Of a stretch of DNA of 8,489 nt, positions 4,985-8,489 are shown piece after piece. The translations under genes and the position numbers were made by a program. Under the pieces are notes generated by a model. That model ran no database searches and was not told the DNA's origin. It saw nothing but the letters and a program-made list of their open reading frames with translations. The stretch's first letter is position 1. Each line of letters begins with the position of its first letter. Source of the stretch: CAJCIY01 sp036379355 (GTDB taxonomy: Bacteria; Actinomycetota; Actinomycetes; Mycobacteriales; CAJCIY01); contig DASVGV010000060.1 of NCBI GenBank assembly GCA_036379355.1, positions 1 to 8,489 on the forward strand. Reading direction: 5' to 3'.

Positions 4985-7045
4985 ATGCACGACCTGCGGA
5001 CCGTGCTGCGCGTGACCGACTTCCGGCGGTTGTTCAGCGCGCTCGCGCTGTCCTCCCTGGGGGACTGGCTCGGGTTGCTGGCCACCACCGCCCTCGCGGC
5101 CGCCCTGACCCGGTCGAGCAGCTCGGCCCAGCTGTACGCGATCGCGGGCGTGCTGCTCGTCCGGCTCATCCCGGCGCTGATCCTCGGACCGTTCGCGGGC
5201 GCCTTCGCCGACCGGTTCGACCGGCGCTGGACCATGATCCTGTCCGACCTCGCCCGCGGCGGCTTGTTCGTCGCGATTCCGCTGCTCGGCCGGCTCGACT
5301 TCCTCATCATCGCCACCTTTCTCATCGAGGCGTTCAGCCTCGTGTGGATACCGGCGAAGGAGGCGAGCGTCCCGAACCTGCTCGCGCCCGAGCAGCTGGA
5401 GACGGCCAACCAGCTCTCGCTCATCGTCACGTACGGCAGTGCCGTCCCCGCCGCGGCACTGTTCGCCCTGCTCTCGTCGCTGAACAGCGCCCTGGCCTCG
5501 GGCATCGGTTTCTTCCACTCGAACCCGGTCGATCTCGCCCTGTACTTCGACGCCGCCACCTACTTCGTCGCGGCGGGCACCGTGTTCGGCCTTTCGAACA
5601 TCAGTGGCCGCAGCCCGCACCGCGACCGCGACGTGCAGGCGGTGGGCATCTTCAAGTCCATCGTCGAGGGCTGGAAGTTCGTCGGCAGCACCCCGCTCGT
5701 CCGCGGTCTGGTCACCGGCATCCTCGGCGCGTTCGCCGCCGGCGGGGCCGTCATCGCGCTGTCCCGGCCGTACGTGTCCCTGCTGCACGCCGGCGACGCG
5801 GCGTACGGCCTGCTGTTCGGGGACGTGTTCCTCGGCCTCGCGCTGGGCTTCGTGGTCGGGCCGCGCGTGCTTGCGAACATCAGCCGGCGTCGGTTGTTCG
5901 GCATGGCGATCGTCGGGGCGGGCGCCGGACTGGTCGCGATCGCCCTGGTGCCCAACCTGAGCCTCGCCCTGGCCTGCGTCCTCATCTCCACGACCTTCGG
6001 CGGCATGGCCTGGGTCATCGGGTACACCCTGCTCGGGCTCGAGGTGCCCAACGAGCTGCGCGGGCGGACGTTCGGGTTCGTCCAGTCGATGATCCAGGTG
6101 ATCCTGTTCCTGACGCTGGCCGCGGCGCCGGCGCTCGCCGGCGTGATCGGCCGGCACGAGATCACCCTGCCGAACCATGCCGTCATCCGCGCCGACGGCA
6201 TCACGATCGTCCTGTTCGTCGGGGGCGTGTTCGCGGTCGTCCTCGGCGTCTGGGCGTTCCGGCTCATGGACGACGGCGCGGGCGTGTCGATCGTCCGGGA
6301 GCTGGCGGCCGCCCTGCACATCGTCGGGCCACCCCCGACCCCGTCCGCCGGCTTCTTCGTGGCGTTCGAGGGCGGGGAAGGAGCGGGCAAGTCCTCGCAG
6401 GTCCGGTTGCTCGCCGAACACCTTGCGGCGCAAGGGTTCGACGATGTCGTCTGCACCTTCGAGCCCGGGGCCACGACCTCGGGGACCGTGCTGCGGACGC
6501 TCCTGCTCGACCCGACCACCGTGCTGTCCGCACGGGCGGAGGCCCTGGTCTACGCGGCGGACCGGGCCGAGCACGTGCACCGCGTGGTGCTGCCCTCGCT
6601 CGAGCAGGGGGCGGTGGTGATCAGCGACCGGTACGTCGACTCCTCCCTCGCGTACCAAGGTGTGGGCCGCGGGCTCGGCCTGGACCAGATGAAGCGGATC
6701 CAGAAGACCGCGACGGGCGGCCTGCTGCCGGACCTGACCGTGCTGCTGGACCTCCCGCCCGAAGTGGGCCTCGCGCGGGTCGGCGCCCAGCGGGACCGGA
6801 TCGAGGGCCAGCCGCTCGCGTTCCACCGCACCGTGCGTGAGGCCTTCGTCTCGCTGGCCCGGCGAGAAGGCGGGCGCTACCTCGTCGTCGACGCCACGGC
6901 GGCGCCGGAGACGATCGCGCAGGAGGTGGCGCAGGAGGTGGTCCGGCGGCTCCAGCAGGTGATGCTCACCCGGCGGGTACGGCGCGCCGGCGACGAGGCG
7001 GCGCACCCAGCCGCGCAGGGCACTCCCGGCCAGGTGCCGGCATGA
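4985..7045 (+). CDS. tmk: MFS membrane domain fused to thymidylate kinase (dTMP kinase)
   Basis: This 686-residue (from 4985) two-domain protein has a membrane-embedded N-terminal half and a cytoplasmic dTMP kinase. Residues about 15-427 form roughly twelve hydrophobic helices of the EntS-like major facilitator type, with motif A as GPFAGAFADRFDRRW (68-82). After a Pro-rich linker (449-454), residues about 457-660 are thymidylate kinase, which makes dTDP from dTMP and ATP. Its motifs are the P-loop FEGGEGAGKSS (461-471), TFEPG (491-495), DRY (548-550) and LID region DRIEGQPLAFH (from 604). The canonical TREPGG motif has Phe for Arg at 492 and Ala for the second Gly at 496. MFS-Tmk fusions are known at this locus in Streptomyces (SCO3542, from memory) and related genera, so the fusion itself is not an assembly artefact. 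The frame is open upstream to 4862, and an AUC start at 4904 would add 27 residues. The stop overlaps the next start as ATGA. Confidence 0.93.
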   Translation: MHDLRTVLRVTDFRRLFSALALSSLGDWLGLLATTALAAALTRSSSSAQLYAIAGVLLVRLIPALILGPFAGAFADRFDRRWTMILSDLARGGLFVAIPLLGRLDFLIIATFLIEAFSLVWIPAKEASVPNLLAPEQLETANQLSLIVTYGSAVPAAALFALLSSLNSALASGIGFFHSNPVDLALYFDAATYFVAAGTVFGLSNISGRSPHRDRDVQAVGIFKSIVEGWKFVGSTPLVRGLVTGILGAFAAGGAVIALSRPYVSLLHAGDAAYGLLFGDVFLGLALGFVVGPRVLANISRRRLFGMAIVGAGAGLVAIALVPNLSLALACVLISTTFGGMAWVIGYTLLGLEVPNELRGRTFGFVQSMIQVILFLTLAAAPALAGVIGRHEITLPNHAVIRADGITIVLFVGGVFAVVLGVWAFRLMDDGAGVSIVRELAAALHIVGPPPTPSAGFFVAFEGGEGAGKSSQVRLLAEHLAAQGFDDVVCTFEPGATTSGTVLRTLLLDPTTVLSARAEALVYAADRAEHVHRVVLPSLEQGAVVISDRYVDSSLAYQGVGRGLGLDQMKRIQKTATGGLLPDLTVLLDLPPEVGLARVGAQRDRIEGQPLAFHRTVREAFVSLARREGGRYLVVDATAAPETIAQEVAQEVVRRLQQVMLTRRVRRAGDEAAHPAAQGTPGQVPA

Positions 7046-8169
7046 CGCTCTGGGACGCCGTCGTCGGCCAGCCCGCCGCGGTGCAGCAGCTGTCCACGGC
7101 GGCGGGCACGGACCCCGGACACGCCTGGCTGCTCGTCGGCCCGGCGGGTTCGGGCCGCTCGATCGCCGCACGGGCCCTCACCGCCGCACTCGAGTGCGAC
7201 ACCCGGTCGGCGTGCGGCACCTGCATCCCCTGCCGGGAGGTACGCGCGGGGAGTCACCCGGACGTGACGGCGGTGTCGACGGAGGGGTTGTCGCTCGGGG
7301 TCAAGCAGATGCGGGCGCTGGCACCGGTGGCGCAGAGTGCTCCGTCGGTAGGTCGGCACCGCGTGATCGTCATCGAGGACGCGGACCGGCTCACCGAGAC
7401 CGCCGCCAACGTCCTGCTCAAGCCGTTGGAGGAACCGGGCCCGGCGACCGTGTTCGTCCTGTGTGCCCCGTCGCTCGAGGACGTGCTGCCGACGATCCGG
7501 TCGCGGTGCCGCGTCGTCACCTTGCGGGTGCCGTCGACGGACGCCGTCGCCGACCTGCTCGTCGCGGAGGGCGTCGACCGTGCGATGGCGTCGTTCGCCG
7601 CGGCAGCTGCGCAAGGTCACGTCGGACGCGCGCGCCGGCTGGCCCGCGACGAGCAGGCGCGGGCCAGACGCGGGTCGGTCCTCGCGCTGCCGCAGTCACT
7701 CGGCTCGGTCGCGGCCGCGTTGTCCGCCGCCGCCGAGCTCGTCCGGGCCGCCGACGAGGAGGCAGCCGCGGACGCCGCCGAACGGGACGCGGCCGAGACG
7801 GCTGCGCTGAAACAGGCTCTCGGACTGGGCGTTCGCGGGGTCAGCCCGCGGGGTACGGCCGGTCCGGTCCGCGACCTCGAGGCGGAGCAGCGGTCGCGGG
7901 CCACCCGCAACCGACGCGACGTCCTCGACCGCGCCCTCGTGGACCTGGCCGCCCTCTACCGGGACGCACTCGTGCTCGCCCTCGGCGCCGGCGCTGCCCC
8001 GGTCCACGCCGACCAGACCGCCGTCGCTGCCGAGCTCGCGCGGACGGCGACGCCCGAGGTGCTGCTGGGATGCGTGGACGCCGTCCTCGCCTGCCGCGAC
8101 GCCATCGCCGCGAACGTGGCCCCGCTCCTGGCCTGCGAGTCGATGGCGCTCGCCCTACGGAACGCCTGA
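7042..8169 (+). CDS. holB: DNA polymerase III subunit delta' (clamp loader)
   Basis: This 375-residue protein is the delta' subunit of the replication clamp loader, which places the beta sliding clamp on primed DNA. It has an AAA+ fold: VVGQ near the start (7-10), a degenerate P-loop GPAGSGRS (33-40) with Arg in place of the ATP-binding Lys, a zinc site with C52, C58, C61 and C64, a Walker B-like IEDAD (111-115), LLKPLEEP (125-132) and the SRC motif (154-156) that supplies the arginine finger to the neighbouring subunit. The altered P-loop fits the known non-ATPase role of delta'. An Ala/Glu-rich stretch (about 225-260) precedes the C-terminal collar helices. The ATG overlaps the tmk stop by 4 bp, so translation is probably coupled. 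tmk-holB adjacency is widespread in bacteria. No Shine-Dalgarno of its own is obvious. Confidence 0.95.
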   Translation: MTLWDAVVGQPAAVQQLSTAAGTDPGHAWLLVGPAGSGRSIAARALTAALECDTRSACGTCIPCREVRAGSHPDVTAVSTEGLSLGVKQMRALAPVAQSAPSVGRHRVIVIEDADRLTETAANVLLKPLEEPGPATVFVLCAPSLEDVLPTIRSRCRVVTLRVPSTDAVADLLVAEGVDRAMASFAAAAAQGHVGRARRLARDEQARARRGSVLALPQSLGSVAAALSAAAELVRAADEEAAADAAERDAAETAALKQALGLGVRGVSPRGTAGPVRDLEAEQRSRATRNRRDVLDRALVDLAALYRDALVLALGAGAAPVHADQTAVAAELARTATPEVLLGCVDAVLACRDAIAANVAPLLACESMALALRNA

Positions 8170-8187
8170 CTGCGCTCTGCTCGCGTG

Positions 8188-8210
8188 CGGCGGGGGCGCC
8201 TGCCCCGCCG
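8188..8210 (+). terminator. Hairpin terminator after holB
   Basis: CGGCGGGG (8188-8195) pairs perfectly with CCCCGCCG (8203-8210) across a 7-base loop, 18 bp after the holB stop. The 8-bp all-G/C stem has no T tract, as is common for actinobacterial terminators. It would separate the tmk-holB transcript from the tRNA gene. Confidence 0.55.
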
Positions 8211-8230
8211 GCTGGACCGAGGGTCTCCGG

Positions 8231-8236
8231 TAGAGT
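8231..8236 (+). promoter_or_regulatory. -10 box of the tRNA-Thr promoter
   Basis: TAGAGT fits the TANNNT consensus and lies 31 bp upstream of the mature tRNA 5' end, giving a 5' leader of about 25 nt for RNase P to remove. The -35 position (about 8208-8213) overlaps the holB terminator stem and shows no good match. Confidence 0.4.
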
Positions 8237-8267
8237 CCTGCGGGCGCCGGGCGAGCTCGTCCGCTGC

Positions 8268-8343
8268 GCCGCCTTAGCTCAGTCGGCAGAGCGTCTCACT
8301 CGTAATGAGAAGGTCCGGAGTTCGATTCTCCGAGGCGGCTCCA
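8268..8343 (+). tRNA. tRNA-Thr (anticodon CGT), CCA encoded
   Basis: The full cloverleaf can be drawn. The acceptor stem GCCGCCT (8268-8274) pairs with AGGCGGC (8333-8339) over 7 bp. The D stem is GCTC (8277-8280) with GAGC (8289-8292). The anticodon stem is TCTCA (8294-8298) with TGAGA (8306-8310), enclosing the loop CTCGTAA with anticodon CGT at 8301-8303, which reads ACG. The variable loop is five bases. The T stem CGGAG (8316-8320) pairs with CTCCG (8328-8332) around TTCGATT. T8340 is the discriminator and CCA is encoded at 8341-8343. The anticodon assigns threonine; ACG is a common Thr codon in such GC-rich genomes. Confidence 0.96.
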
Positions 8344-8375
8344 CGTTCGTGTGTGAGTTCGGCTGATGCTTCTCA

Positions 8376-8392
8376 CTCGACCTTCGGGTGAG
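8376..8392 (+). terminator. Hairpin with TTCG loop downstream of tRNA-Thr
   Basis: CTCGACC (8376-8382) folds back on GGTGAG (8387-8392) across a TTCG tetraloop (8383-8386), giving six pairs with one bulged G. UUCG loops cap stable RNA hairpins. About 33 bases after the tRNA, this is a reasonable terminator candidate, though it lacks a T tract. Part of it is repeated 45 bp downstream, so it may instead belong to the repeat region. Confidence 0.3.
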
Positions 8393-8400
8393 GGGTGTCA
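8382..8400 (+). repeat. Imperfect 19-bp direct repeat, copy 1
   Basis: CTTCGGGTGAGGGGTGTCA matches 16 of 19 bases of copy 2 at 8427-8445, exactly 45 bp downstream. The first ten bases are identical. Confidence 0.6.
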
Positions 8401-8424
8401 GTGTTTCGGTTGATGGGTGACACC
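8394..8424. repeat. 7-bp perfect inverted repeat GGTGTCA / TGACACC
   Basis: GGTGTCA (8394-8400) and TGACACC (8418-8424) are perfect reverse complements separated by 17 bp. GGTGACAC also recurs directly at 8416-8423 and 8439-8446. Such TGTCA/TGACA motifs near a transposase start could be part of an insertion-sequence end, with TGTCA at 8396 the possible outer tip. Confidence 0.5.
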
Positions 8425-8426
8425 TA

Positions 8427-8445
8427 CTTCGGGTGATTGGTGACA
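8427..8445 (+). repeat. Imperfect 19-bp direct repeat, copy 2
   Basis: CTTCGGGTGATTGGTGACA differs from copy 1 (8382-8400) at three positions. It contains the second direct GGTGACA motif and lies 19 bp before the ATG at 8465. Confidence 0.6.
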
Positions 8446-8464
8446 CTCCCGGTTCATGCGGGAG

Positions 8465-8489
8465 ATGTCTGTGGCTGAGCAGCGGTATG
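8465..8489 (+). CDS. Start of a probable IS481-type transposase (truncated by window end)
   Basis: Only eight codons are visible, reading MSVAEQRY. A GGGAG ribosome-binding site (8460-8464) abuts the ATG directly, closer than ideal. The N-terminal (S/L)AEQRY(Q/E)AV sequence is one I associate with IS481-family DDE transposases of actinobacteria, where it precedes a helix-turn-helix. The upstream repeats with TGTCA/TGACA fit an insertion-sequence end. Eight residues cannot prove the family; it could be another HTH protein starting the same way. If correct, the element inserted about 50-120 bp downstream of tRNA-Thr. Confidence 0.42.

Noticed and set aside
4423..6840. A very long open frame (about 805 codons) on the plus strand overlapping arsR and MFS-tmk
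   Set aside because: Its translation is Arg/Ala/Gly/Pro-rich low-complexity sequence with no domain. It is the out-of-frame shadow of arsR and tmk, long only because stop codons are rare at this GC content.
7138..7161. Mutated P-loop (GPAGSGRS) in holB as a sign of a dead gene
   Set aside because: Delta' subunits need not hydrolyse ATP, and a degenerate P-loop is normal. The zinc cysteines and SRC motif are intact.
4817..7171. A 784-codon open frame on the minus strand opposite MFS-tmk
   Set aside because: It reads as charged Arg/Gly/Asp/Glu-rich nonsense with no motif, while the plus strand encodes clear MFS and Tmk motifs. It is a GC-driven shadow.
8268..8343. tRNA-Thr 3' end as the attachment site of an integrated element
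   Set aside because: No repeat of the tRNA 3' end is present downstream within the window and no integrase is visible, so there is no direct support.

Overview
The window is about 8.5 kb of very GC-rich chromosomal DNA from an actinobacterium. The evidence is the strong third-position G/C bias, the GTG start of topA, the Lys/Ala-rich basic protein tails, the actinobacterial form of TopA (no zinc fingers, GRxGPY repeats and a basic tail) and the fusion of a major-facilitator membrane domain to thymidylate kinase. I cannot name the genus from sequence alone; a lineage with Frankia-, Geodermatophilus- or Streptomyces-like gene order would fit.

Layout: (1) 1-184, the 3' end of a gene encoding a Lys/Ala/Pro-rich tail. 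(2) 225-830, a conserved hypothetical protein of the kind found beside topA in actinobacteria. (3) 900-3554, topA, DNA topoisomerase I. (4) 3565-4365 on the minus strand, an arsenite methyltransferase (arsM), convergent with topA, and 4451-4861 on the plus strand, its divergent ArsR-type repressor. The two share an 85-bp intergenic region that holds an imperfect operator overlapping a TTGACA -35 box for arsM. (5) 4985 (or 4904)-7045, an MFS-thymidylate kinase fusion, overlapping by 4 bp (ATGA) with (6) 7042-8169, the DNA polymerase III delta' subunit. (7) 8268-8343, tRNA-Thr(CGT) with encoded CCA. (8) 8382-8489, short direct and inverted repeats followed by the first codons of what looks like an IS481-type transposase.

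Functionally this is a DNA replication/topology cluster (topA, tmk, holB), with dTTP precursor supply and clamp-loader assembly translated as a coupled pair. A two-gene arsenic methylation module sits between topA and tmk, and the arsR stop codon lies only 42-123 bp upstream of the tmk start, depending on which start is used. The points most worth checking are this placement, which could put essential genes downstream of an arsenic-responsive promoter; a possible rare AUC start for the MFS-Tmk protein; a non-canonical residue in the kinase substrate loop; and the repeats and transposase start beside the tRNA. I found no CRISPR array, riboswitch, phage gene or clearly novel multi-gene system. 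No stretch longer than 300 bp lacks a gene.
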